Positions 1 to 12,600 of a stretch of DNA of 64,000 nucleotides are shown here, piece by piece. The position numbers and the translations under genes are program-made. Numbering within the stretch: the first letter of the stretch is position 1; each line of letters starts with the position of its first letter. The notes beneath the pieces are model-generated. The model saw only the letters and a program-made list of their open reading frames with translations, was not told the DNA's origin and did not search any database. Source of the stretch: Strongylocentrotus purpuratus (taxonomy: Eukaryota > Echinodermata > Echinoidea > Camarodonta > Strongylocentrotidae); NCBI RefSeq assembly GCF_000002235.5, contig NW_022145607.1:37418529-37482528 (forward strand), written 5' to 3'.

Positions 1-1000
1 GTTTGCGTTTGTTGGACAATGAAAAATTCCCATATTTACAGTCAGGCAAAAAAATATGCCTATTTAGAAGCCTACATATCAGAGCCCACTAAATGGTGGG
101 GATCGGGGGCTCGAGCTCCCCCACTTTAAACAAAAAAAATATGTTAAAGAGAAATAGAAATAGAAATAAAGAATAGTGACCTGACAGTGTCACAAATAAG
201 GTATCAAAATATGCTCATCTGACCTTGATTAAATGCCTAAAACCTCCGAGCCTTTCGGGGGCTCTGCTCCCTGGACCCCACACGGGGGCGCTAAGGCGGC
301 CCCTGGATGCTCATCTGACCCTAATTTAATACCCAAACCCCCTGAGCTTATGGGGGCTCAGCCCCCTGAACCCCTTACCAATTAGTGTCCTGCCAGTTTC
401 AAAAATAAGGTGTCAAAATATGCCCATCTGACCGTAATTAAATGCCGTAACCCCTGAACTTCCGTCTTTGACCCCCGCCGGGGCTTTGCCCCTAGACCCC
501 ACGCCAATTTTCGCCACGCTCTACCTGGTCGTAAATACTTCAGCCCCCCTCCCCACTTTAAAAAACGTTCCGCGGGGCCTGCATGTAACGCGTAAGAGTG
601 GTGGTGATGCGGAATTGTGTTTTGCCCCCCCCCCCAACAAAAAAAAACCCCGCTCATTACTCATTACGCCATTGGTGATACCAACGGAAAACAGATTTTA
701 CCTCGCATTTCGTCCCCCCCCCCCCAGTCATGACTTTTGTGAGACGCAGACGTGAATATTTGACGTATATATTTTCACGTCTGCGTGTCACGTCAGGGCC
801 ATTGAGTACAGAAAAATGAAAAAATTACCAAAGGTATAAGTCAATTTTCTTTTACACGTCTTGGACGTAAAAGACAAAATATGTGTTGCATATAGGTATA
901 CATCAATTTTTGTTGATTTTCACGTCTCGGACGTAAAAAAAACGAAAAATGTGTTGCAGACGTCAATTTGTATGCGTTTGCGTGTCCTTTAGGAGCCACC
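1..1000. repeat. C-rich degenerate direct repeats and a CACGTC hairpin region
   Basis: Three diverged copies of a segment starting TGCTCATCTGACC occur at about 212, 308 and 421, each followed by a C-rich block of the type GGGGGCTCAGCCCCCTGA. At 744-756 and 774-786 a 13-bp perfect inverted repeat (ACGCAGACGTGAA) forms a hairpin with a 17-nt loop. Two related segments around 848-895 and 918-962 repeat CACGTCT-GGACGTAAAA. No coding exon is recognised. Confidence 0.5.
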
Positions 1001-1539
1001 ACACAGAAAGTTTAATCCAAAGTTTTAAATTTCATAAAACTAGTATTAAATTGCCAGTAATTTTATAAGCTTATCAAAATTTGTTTCATGTTTTTATTTC
1101 TGTAAATTCTGGAATAAATATATACAATGTATATATACAATATATAAAATATATTGAACAAGATAAAGGAAAACTCCACTTAACATTATTTGTTTACGTA
1201 AATTCCGGGGGAGGGGGGCCTCGCGTGTCGGTGAATGAACTGACCTTCATTACTTCCTCTGTCGATTGTCTTTAGTTACTGGGCAACATATTCTGCAGTA
1301 GTTTGTAATTACCAGCCCATCATAATGTTCAATTTATTTGTGGCTGTTTTCACCTCTTGAAATAAAGGCTCATTGTGATTCAGATATTCAACAATTATTC
1401 ATGACATAACTATGATATTGTGAAATCCTACCCAAACTTGTTATTTTTCATTATGAAACAACATTTTATTCTGCTAATTACAAACAATGACGTACAATGG
1501 CGTAGCAGCCTATCTGCAGGCATTCCTCTGCGCTTCGTC
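1001..1539. other. Unannotated A+T-rich stretch
   Basis: No exon, RNA gene or clear repeat seen, apart from a short TATA-rich run near 1120-1150 and a G-rich patch at 1206-1220. Confidence 0.4.
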
Positions 1540-2520
1540 ATAGCCAGACTTTCCCGCGCTAATGCAATGGTCACATTACCCAAAAGTAGCCTGCTCGGCG
1601 GCCGAGGGGCGATTTTTAGCCAATTTTTCCCGGCCACCGAGCGGCGGCCGCCTTGGCACCGCTCGTTTTTAAGGCATCGCTCGGTCGCTGCTGAAGTTTT
1701 AGCGCGGAGTTAAAATTCGGGCGGCGCCTGCTCACTTTCACTCGCCGCCCAGCCTACGCTCGGTGGCCGGGCGGTAGCCGCCCGGGCGTCGACCTAATCG
1801 AGCGTTCACCGTCGAGCGATTTAGGTAAAACATCAAAGCCGCTAGGTCAAAGGCTGTCGAGCAGTCGCCGCCCGGTTGCGACCCGGTCGCCGCTGGGAGA
1901 TCAGTCGGTCACTTGGCGGCAAGTCCAAAATCGGTCGGCAGCCTTTGACCGTGCAGCTTAGATTTTTGACCTAAATCGCTCGGCGGCAAACGTTCGATTA
2001 GTTCGGTGCCCGGGTCGCGACCGACCGGACACCGAGCGTATTTAGGAGCCCCGCCGATCACTGGCCGGCCGTCGTGCAATATCGTTAACATCAGCCAGCG
2101 CGGAATTTAATTTCGGGCGGCGCCTGCCAACTTTCACTCGCCGCCCAGCCTACGCTCGGTGGCCGGGCGGTAGCCGCCCGGGCGCCGACCTAATCGAGCA
2201 TTCACCGTCGAGCGATTTAGGTCAAAAATCGGAGGCGCTAGGTCAAAGGCTGTCGAGCAGTCGCCGCCCGGTCGCCGCCGGGAGATCAGTCGATCACTGG
2301 GCGGCTAGTCCAAAATCGGTCGGCAGCCTTTCGCCCAGTTTTGATCTAAAATCGACCGACGGGAAATCGACAGGGCTCCGCCCAGGCACCGCTGGGGCTC
2401 TACAGCCTGCTCCACTTCTCCAAAAATCGCTGGGCAATGCCTAAATTCCAGCGGCGACCGAGCAGGCTACTAATCGGTCGGTCGCCGCTCTGATTTGTGA
2501 CCATAGCTTAAGCCCGGCTA
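1540..2520. mobile_element. GC-rich foldback DNA element, non-autonomous
   Basis: The block is far more GC-rich than its surroundings. Its ends are inverted: ATGGTCACA at 1567-1575 against TGTGACCAT at 2496-2504, and AGTAGCCTGCTCGG at 1585-1598 against its complement at 2458-2471. Inside, a segment beginning GGGCGGCGCCTGC is present near 1718 and again near 2115 as direct copies. A related inverted copy (ACCTAAATCGCTCGGCGGC) lies at about 1969-2042. No transposase coding is visible. The boundaries are approximate and no target-site duplication was confirmed. Confidence 0.6.
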
Positions 2521-3231
2521 TATCGATAACGGATCGCCTCGTGCGTTTACATTTCAGTTTGAGACAGGGGGGGGGGGATTTCGAACTTGGAGATAAAATA
2601 GAAGACTAGCAGAAAATTTGAGTACTGCAAGTTTTAATAGTAAAAATAACCAATGTAATATTTTATCAATACAAGGAAATATAATCACATTTTATATGAC
2701 TTAGTATGACTCCATCCCTTATTTTTTTGGTACCATTTCTAAAAGCCTTTTTGCCTAATCGACGAGCCCAAAGCCCAACCTTTAGGAGTGTGGGCTATTC
2801 CATTACCACAAAGGGCATGTCCATCCATACATGACATGCAACACATGAACAAAAGATATTTCTGAATGAATATACTCATTATCACACTTTGAAAATGTTA
2901 AAGTTCAGTGAATAATGGTTCATAAAAATAAATTTTTCCATTTATTTGATGTAAATCACAGACATTTAGCGAAAAATGTGTCCCTCATGAAATGCATTTC
3001 CCCGCCAGTGAATGTTGTATTCCTGGCCTTAACATGTTTTGCCTTTTTGAACAGCGTCGTGCGCGATCATTTTTTTGAGAACCATTGTCGCGAATGACAT
3101 AACACAGATCTCAGTGAACATGCGCAAGTCCTTTGTTGCGCGCAGTCACATTCATTTACACGATTTTTTTTTGCGGCGGTCTATTGCCCCATATTTGACC
3201 AAGCCTTTAATCTTATAATGCATTCCTTTAG
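2521..3231. other. Upstream intron or intergenic stretch before exon a
   Basis: It includes a G10 run near 2567. Nothing coding was recognised; the earlier receptor exons are not visible here. The last 15 bases form the acceptor of exon a. Confidence 0.4.
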
Positions 3232-3618
3232 ATTATCAACTCTTACTCGGATGGTGTCCACGGCAGGGTTGTCTTCTCCATCATCGGTGATGACAGCCAA
3301 TCCTTTGATGAAAGTGACATCCAGCTATCTACCGACAACCTCGACAGCGGTAACCGTGGTGGTGTTGTCCAAGCAGCCATCGTCATGGGACCAGAGACCA
3401 TTGAAGACACCATAGGGAATATAGCATTTACTGTGTACCGTGACGATGCATTGTTTGTAAGGGACGGTGGCCAAAACAACCAAGTGGTACATAGTGGAGG
3501 GAACAATGATGTGCGTCGTAATAACACGGTCAATACCAATATCATCGGAGCGAGCCTCGGTACGAATGTAACCAAACATCTGAATGATCCTGTCACCATA
3601 ACACTGGCACACAAACAC
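3232..3618 (+). CDS. aGPCR exon a: C-terminal part of the GAIN domain
   Basis: A 129-codon open stretch follows an acceptor (CTTTAG, AG at 3230-3231) and ends at a GTAAGA donor at 3619. Both ends are phase 0, assuming this acceptor. The translation is beta-strand-rich, with the string FTVYRDDALF at about 71-80 and a closing segment GASLGTNVTKHLNDPVTITL. This pattern (a strand, a SxGxxV...L-x-DPVxITL strand, then the GPS) is typical of GAIN subdomain B in invertebrate adhesion GPCRs. Two NxT sequons are visible (NNT and NVT). The GAIN domain needs about 150-200 more residues upstream, so at least one earlier exon must exist. None was recognised in 1-3231. Confidence 0.82.
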
Positions 3619-6600
3619 GTAAGATACACAATCTCTTCATAAGCTAGTTTGTAGATACTACCTGCTCAATGGGCAGATTTCAAGTCATTTGTACAAAATT
3701 GTAAAACCCACCGAGACGAATACTGGATATGTATACATCAAGGTTATGTAATAATTTTTGACTTATGCACAATACATTTCATGATACGTGAGTGACGTTA
3801 TTATTTTTAAAAGGGAAAAAAGTGCACCTCCGTGACTTTGGCAGTGATTGTTCTAGAATGCACAAATTCTAAAAGCATTTTTTTGATTGATTGATTTTTA
3901 TTCATATTCCATGCAAAATTGACATTGTATAATAAATTCTGCAAAACGTAACATTTCTTTAATGTAGAAGTAAATAATCATGAATCATAGCAAAAAAGGG
4001 GGGGGGGGGGCAAAGTGTCCCCCACTTTTTCAATTACCCTAAAAGTGCCTCATTTACTTTTCTAAAAAGGCCTCTTCCCCCTTTTACCTCTGATAAGTAC
4101 CCCTGTTATTTTTCCTTCGACAAGTTCTCATTTCCCTTTGCAATAAGTGTCAATTTTCCATTTTAGTGCCCTTTTAATCTCCAGTAAGTGCCCATTTTTA
4201 GGTAGGAGAAGTGCCCTTGATCAATGTTGATACGTGCCTCCTTTACCACTGTGCACTATTCAAATCTAAGAGGTACCCCTTTTACTATGACAAGTGCCGT
4301 CTTTCCTTTGAAAGAAGTGCTACTTCCCTTTTTAATAACTACCCCTTTTCAACTCAGATAAGCGAACCTTTTATTTTCACCTGTGCTCCTTTTCCTTATA
4401 AGTGCCCCATTTAGAAAGAAAAATAGAGCTCCTTCCCCTTCTCGCAAATGCCCCTTTTGACCTATGAAAAGTGTCCCTATTCATCTGTGGTAAATGACCC
4501 TTTAATACGAGAAGTTACTCGTTTTCACTTCAGATAAGTGCCCCTTCACCTCTGATAATTGCCCCTATTCAAATCTGAGAGATGCTCGTTTTACTTTAAC
4601 AAGTGCTCCTTCCCCCCTGAAAGGTACTTTTTAAGCTCTGATGAGTGCCCCTTTTCACCTCTAATATCTGCCACTTTTATTTTGACACGTGCCTCCTTTT
4701 TTTAATCTAATACATGCTCTTTTTCCTTCCCCTTCTCATAATTACAATTTGTTATTGTTTTTTTTTAATAAGAGCCACTTCCCCCCTTCCATTAAAAGCA
4801 TCTATTAAAAATCTGATCGGTCCCCCTTTTCTTTCTGTATTTTTTTCAACAAATGCACATTTTCCTTATTTTGATATAAGTGCCCCTTTTTTATTCTCAT
4901 AAGTGCCCCTTTTCATATCTGGTCAGTGCCCCCCCTGAAGATGCGATAAGTGTCCCTTTTCACCTCTGATAATTTCCCTTTTAACAATGATACGTGCCCC
5001 TTTTCCTTTGTAATAAGGGACCTATCCTCTTTTCATAAATGCCCATCTTATAAATGTCCCTATTAAAATCTGATGGGTGCCTCTTTTCCGTCGACAAATG
5101 CCCGTTTCCCATCCTCATAAGTGGCCTTTTTCATCCCTGGTGAATGCCTCCTTTCAGGTGTAAGAAGTGCCCCACTTTTACCTCTAATAACTACACTTTG
5201 TTCTTTGCCACGTGCTCCTTTCCTTTTTAATAAGTGTCTTATCCCTTTCAAAAAGTGTCCCCTTTTCCTCTCACCATTAAACGTGCCCCTGATTTAAAGC
5301 CACTAAGAGCAATTTCTCCGAAAGGTCGCTCGCTAAGCATGCTCACATTTATAGATGATTTACTTATCTTACTTATCAAAGGTATTTTCAGTCTTGCGTT
5401 ATGAAAATGTGCTTATAAACCGGTCAGGATTGTTTTTTTCTCTTCATAAGATGTTATTTTTCGCACTGCAACCTCACAAATCTTTAAAACAATTCCTCGC
5501 TCGCTTTGCTCGCTCGCAAATGAATATTCGGACCATCACACCCAACTGCAAAGTATGATGCTTTGAGCAATATCTTGTATGATATATAAAGAGAAACAAA
5601 TATTGATATCATCCCTGATAATGTAATCACAATCTTGGGGTATATACCAATGTCTAATCAAAATATATATTTTCGCTTTCAGATTTCCCTGTGTAGATGC
5701 CCTTTTTTTCTCTCCAGAAAGTTCCCTTTTTGTGAGTGCCCCCCTCCCCCCACTTTGGAAGTCGCTTTACCGCACATATATTAGACCGAGACAAAAAAGA
5801 AATGGAAAAAATGTTACGGCTAAACGAGAGATAGATGGGAAGATCACCGAGGAGCTATGGTTTTGATTGTCAATTCTTAAACAGTTTATATTTTTTGTTA
5901 ATTACCCTGTCTTAATTTCTATAATCAAAGGAAATTTACCCGTCTTCTTCTCTCAAAACAATTATATATACTTTCAGCAAAATGCAAGAAATCCGCAGTG
6001 TGTGTATTGGGAATATGCCATTAACGCTTGGTTAAGCGATGGCTGTAATATGACCAACACTTCCGAGACACAAACCGAATGCCAGTGCAATCATCTTACT
6101 AACTTTGCAGTCCTTATGGTAAGAATACGAATTTGATATCAATAATAATGATAATAATAATAATGATAACAATAATGATGATATTAATGATAATAACATT
6201 CATGTTTATACATCACTTAATACTAAGTTTATAAGTGCTTAACATTTTGATCATTATTAACTCGGTCATTGGATTAAATTGCTAATCCACACATGATAGT
6301 GCACACGCTCCACTCAATGGAGATTATTCCGGCCATACGCTCTTTTACTAGCCTAAACACATGCCAATCGAAACAAATAAACGGTCCCATCCTACTTTAA
6401 TGAGTGGCAATGTAATGTATATAGATCTCTTGCCAAAGGATATAAGGGCCTCGCGGGGACCTGAACTGCGAACCATGTGATTCACAGTCCGATGAAGTTT
6501 CCACAAGACCAAGAAACCTCTACAGATTACGACAAAGCAACTTCCATATGATTGATTTGTAATTTTTGTTGGAAACATAAACAAATTGAATTGAAAAAAA

Positions 6601-9600
6601 AATTGAATTAATGCAGGAGAGTAATCCTTATTTTAAAAGATTCATATTAGGGGTCACTTCCTATGAACTTTAACCTACTTCAAATTACAGTTGTAACTAC
6701 TCCCATATAGCTATTGATTTCGTTTTAAATAATTTATTTCACTGCTTTTTGTCATTATGATATGCTACACAATAGAATTGCCTTGCAGGGATTGGTCTGG
6801 GATGGCTCACATGATGTTAAACATGAAGGGAAAATGGAAAGTGGATTGTGGAAATACCCTATTTGATGTCATGTATCTCACGCAAATATACGTGCCCTGC
6901 ACCTACAATGCATACAATTATATAAATGAGACTGAGCATTGAAAATATATTTGAGGTTAGCCGCCTTAATTCTAGAAATTTTCTTGTATTTCTTGTCATT
7001 ATTAGTTTAGACAAGACATGTTTCGCTGTCATTTTAACTTTATAAATAGTTAACCCCTTTATATATATATTTTTTTTTAAAAGGAATGAACCATCCACTA
7101 TTTTTGAGGCACCAGCAACATTATGGCTTATTTTCGGTGATAGGCATAGTTATTATTTCCTTCGGGGTTGCGCCGCTCAGAAAATAGTACTATGTGAGTA
7201 ATAGCTTAGAGAGGGTTCAAAGTATCAACCAGAACCTCTCATGTCATATTTGATTAGTGTAAACAAAAACTGTCCTTCATAACGATTATCATTGGGTTGC
7301 TGTTCAAAAAGAAAAGTTCTTCAGCACCATCCTAACTTAACGGCAAGATGAAAAACGTAATGCTTCTTTAAAGCCAATTCGAAAGCCTTTCCATTACGTA
7401 TTTGCCTAATATTTAAAGGTAAATTATCCCAGAGAGTTCCACAGCCGTAGCATAGTTTGCATTCTTATAATATTGGCACATTGCTTGTCGGGTGTTTACA
7501 TTTTGTACTGTTGATACTTCTTGAAAAAACATTTTTGTAAAATTCTGCAGATGAATCATGATGATATTTAAAAACAACTATATACATCTCCAAATTAGCT
7601 TATTCTATTTCCACATTGTGTTGCTTTCTGTTTCTCATCAGGACGTGAGTGGCATCCCCAGACGATCAGAGAGAGTTGAACGACTTTTTAGGATTCTCAG
7701 CTACATAGGATGTTCTCTCTCCATTGTAGGCCTCCTAGTGACCCTGGCTGTCTACATCACTGATAGGTAAGACTTCCAGGAAAATCAAACATCAACAGAC
7801 TTTTACTCTAAAAGAAGGCAGACATATCAAGGAAGCAGGCTGGTAAAACATTTGAACGAAATGGGACACCCAAGAAATGAATTGTTAAAAGGTTGCAATC
7901 ACTATTATATATAGGCACATCAAATTGACTGAATCGGTAATGTCACTGTGATGTAGTGCCGGACTACTTTTCAGTTTGTTTCTACACACAAAATGACTAA
8001 AGTATCATTTTCTTTTCAAAATGTAGGAATCAAGAGGGTCATTCCTCTTAAGGACTTTGTATGATATGCTATCAATCATTTATCTTGAGCCGTGCCCCAA
8101 GAGAGAGTGCAGAAAATAATGATATTTTTGTTTACAAATTGTCAACGTGAGATTCACATATATGAATTTAGTGATCTCATATTTCAAACGTTCATAACTC
8201 TCTTTTTATTGGTCCGATATATTTCAAACTTCGCTTTCCTGTCTCTCTAATTGTTCTGCTTTAGTACTAATGAACCTGTACAAATGTTGGATTGCCTTTC
8301 AACTTCCATGTTCCTACCCTTCTTCCATCACCAAAAGCTCTCTATCCTTAGGGAGACTACACTGGTATCCCTTTATAAGTCAGTCTAGCGTTTAACCTCA
8401 TTTTTGTTTATCATGGAAGTAACCTTACTTTATTTACGCCCACTTTAACTCTTTCTGATTTTTTATTGCATCAAATACACAAGATGTATTAAACTTTCTA
8501 AATTCTTATGGATTCTTAGCCCTAGCTAATTATTGTGTAAATTTTGTATGGTATTCCCTCTTAATGTGTATTTGAACGTCTGTATAGTTAAAAGCTATAT
8601 AAATATCTAAACTAGCCTTCTAAAGGTAAAGACCAGTTTTGAAAACGCCCCTCTCTCAAAAAATGAAATGGAAGCTCTCATAACCAATCATGTGAAAGAA
8701 TATGTTTTGACTAATCATAATAATGATACTAGAAAATTTAATTCGTCATGGGGACGAATTAAGTGGTCTGTCTTCACTTATGATAAATTTGAGAATGGGA
8801 GAAGTTATATAGGCATGTAAACAATGATGATCATGATGACCATGATGATGATCATGATAGTAAAGGTGATGATGATGATGTTAATGATAATGTAATATGA
8901 TAAAAACGATAATGTTAATGATAATGATGAGCATAAGCATGATCCTGACATCTGATTGAAAGAAATGAGGAAATATTTAGATGGCATATAGTCTCAGCTA
9001 CAACATACTAAAACTTAGGAGAAAACCGTTGAAAAACAACCGAGATACTGGTCAAAACACATTGTCATGCATATTCATGTTTTGAAAAAAGTGACCTCCC
9101 ATAGACATAACACGCAAATATGACAAATTATGCATTGTCGCCTTTAATCGAACATTTAAATATGATGACGTCATCCAAATGAAAAATAAATGGCATATTT
9201 CTAATAGAGAATTATCTCAGCTACAACATATCAAAATCTGAGAGAAAATCGATCACAGATAAGTGAGATAATCTCAATTAAACAAAGACAAAAACGACGT
9301 CATCAACAAAATACATTTTTGGGAGTTTAGATGCCAATATGAAGACCTTTTTTCACTTTGTACGAGTCAGGGTGGTATGAAATCATATCTCCAACTCATG
9401 CTTTTTCCAAATAATGATTTAAAAATTGGGGGTCAATGGACTATCTGAAGAGCTATTTCGATTTTTTAAATGGGATGTTTTTGCCCATATATGCTATGTA
9501 TTATAAGAGCTCGCACGCACGGACATGTATCTTAACGGACGCTCATTCCGTTATTAATGGTCAGAAAAAGGTGAACAAGGTATCAAAATGCTTGGCAATA

Positions 9601-12600
9601 TGATTCAAATATGATGACGGAGACAATTTGTCGATTTTATGTTGCTAAATGCCAGTACGCGCGAAAATGCGCGCGCATGTGCGTATGCGCACTTATTTGC
9701 AAAATGATTAAAATGGCCTAAAACGTATGCAAAATGAATTTGAGACGATTTCGAGGATTTTTATTTTTTGCGCGCTCGCTGACGCGCGGACGTACGCATA
9801 CGCGCGCGTTTTTTTAACTTAAATTGACCGGACTGATATTGACCTTAATCATGATAAATATGAATAAGAGATGCCTTTCCGTTATGAAGATATGATCATG
9901 AGTTGAAAGTACTCCAAAAAAACATAAAATGGCGCCTGGATGACGTCATGAAGACTTGATGACCTTAAAAATGTCCCTGTCACGTCTTATGACAATGACC
10001 TATGACTATGTTAAAATTGAACGAAATTGACTTAACTGATCTTGAGTTATCGTCGGAACAAAAAAGTGGGAACAATAAATAAAAATAAAGAATAAACTAG
10101 AAATTTAATTCGTCACGAAGACGAATAAGGTGGTCTGTCTAAGTCTTATGATAGATTTGAGAATGGGAGAAGTTATATAGACATGTAAACAATGATGATC
10201 ATGATGGCCATGATGATGATGATGATAGTAAAGGTGATGATGATGATAATGATAATGTTATATGATGATAAAAACGATAATGTTAATGATGATGATGAGC
10301 ACAAGCATGATTCTGACATCTGATTGAAAAAATAAGGAATATTTAAATAGCAAATAGTCTCAGCTACAACATACTAAAATGTGGGAGAAAACTGTTGAAT
10401 AACAACCGAGATACTGGTCAAAACACCTTGTCATGCAGATTCATGTTTTGAAAAAAGTGACCTCCCATAGACATAACACGCAAATATGACAAATTATGCA
10501 TTGTCGCCTTTAATGGAATATTTAACTATGATGACGTCATCGAAATGAAAAATGAATGAAATATTTTTGATAGAGAATTATCTCAGCTACAACATATTAA
10601 ATTCTGGGAGAAAATCGATCACCGATAAGTGAGATAATCTCAATTAAACAAAGACAAAAATGACGTCATCGAAAAAAAACATTTGTTTGAGTTTAGATGC
10701 CAATATGATGACTTTATTTCACTTTGTACGAGTCAGGGTGGTATGAAATCATATCTACAACTCATGCTCTTTCCAACCATGATATAAAAATTGGGGGTCG
10801 ATGGACTATCTGAAGAGCTATTTCGTTTTTTAAAATGGCATGTTTTTGATGAAATTTGCATTATATTGCCCATAGCAGCACGCGCGGATTTTGAACTTTG
10901 ACGCGCGCTCACGGCCTTATGAAAGGTCAAGAGTGACTGAAATTAATGTAAATTGTCAATTTCGTTAAGAGGAATCCAAATCATGTAAACATTTTGAATT
11001 TAACCTTTTCCGCGCGCTGTGAGCGCGCACACCGCGCGCGGGGACACGAACGGACGGAAAATGTTGAAATGCTTAAAATGACCTGATTCGTACTCTCGTT
11101 TAATAGTTAAGTGATTTTGAGCAATTTTAAATTTTGACGCGCGCGTCATGACCTTTAGGTGACCTTTGATGACATGACCTGTTGACCCTTGACCTGAAGT
11201 ATGTGTTATATTAATATAAATGACCTTTGATGACGCGTCATGAAGATATGATGGATAATGTGATTTCACAAAATGGCACCTGGATGACGTCACGATAATT
11301 TGATGACCTTGAAAATGTTCCTGTCACGTCTCATAATGATGACCTATGACTGTGCCGAAATTGAACGACTTTGACTGAACTGATCTTGAGTTATCCTCTG
11401 AACAAAAAAGGGGGGAGAAATAAATAAAAATAAATAATAATAATAATAATAATAACTAGAAATTTAATTCGTCACGAAGACGAATAAGGTGGTCTGTCTA
11501 AGTCTTATGATAGATTTGAGAATGGGAGAAGTTATATAGACATGTAAACAATGATGATCATGATGAACATGATGATAATCATGATAGTAAAGGTGATGAT
11601 GATCATGATAATGATGTTATATGATGATAAAAACGATAATGTTAATGATGATGATGATAATGATCATGATCATGGTGATGTTGATGATCATCATCTTCAG
11701 ACCATGATGATGATGATGATGATAATGATCATGATCATGGTGATGTTGATGATGATCATTTTTAGACCATGATGATGATGATGATGGTGACATTGATGAT
11801 GTTGATGATGATGATGATAATATTGATGATGATGATGACGATGATGAGCATGAGCATGATCCTGACATCTGATTGAAAAAATGAGGAAATATTTAAATAG
11901 CAAATAGTCTCAGCTACAAAATACTAAAATTTGGGAGAAAACTGTTGAATAACAACCGAGATACTGGTCAAAACACATTGTCATGCAGATTCATGTTTTG
12001 AAAAAAGTGACCTCCCATAGACATAACACGCAAATATGACAAATTATGCATTGTCGCATTTAATCTAATATTTAACTATGATGACGTCATCTAAATGAAA
12101 ATAAATGATATATTTCTGATAGGAAATTATCTCAGCTACAATATATCGAAATCTGGGAGAAAATCGATCACTGATAAGCGAGATAATCTCAATTAAACAA
12201 AGACAAAAGTGACGTCATCAACGAAATACATTTGTTTGAGTTTAGATGCCAATATGATGACTTTATTTCACTTTGTACGAGTCATTGTGGTATGAAATCG
12301 TATCTCCAACTCATGCTTTCTCCAACCATGATATAAAAATTGGGGGTCAATGGACTATCTGAAGAGCTATTTCGATTCATAAAGTAGCATGTTTTTGATC
12401 AAATTTGCATTATATTGCCCATAGCAGTACGCGCGGATTTTGAACTTTGACGCACGCTCACGGCCTTATGAAATATGAAAAGTGACTGAAATTAATGTAA
12501 ATTGTCAATTACGTTAAGAGGAATCCAAATCATGTAAGCATTTTGAATTTGACCTTTTCCGCGCGCTGTGAGCGCGCGCACCGCGCGCGGGGACAAGTAC

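Noticed and set aside
1420..1713. 97-codon frame at the left end of the GC-rich block
   Set aside because: Its composition follows the GC-rich foldback element and nothing in it resembles a protein domain.
3243..3629. 128- and 97-codon minus-strand frames opposite exon a
   Set aside because: They are antisense shadows of the GAIN exon, whose plus-strand translation and splice sites fit the receptor.
11551..11903. Open frames rich in Met/Asp or His/Ser/Ile on both strands (also near 13100, 23050, 27200, 30300)
   Set aside because: They are readings of the GAT/ATC microsatellite inside the array units, not genes.
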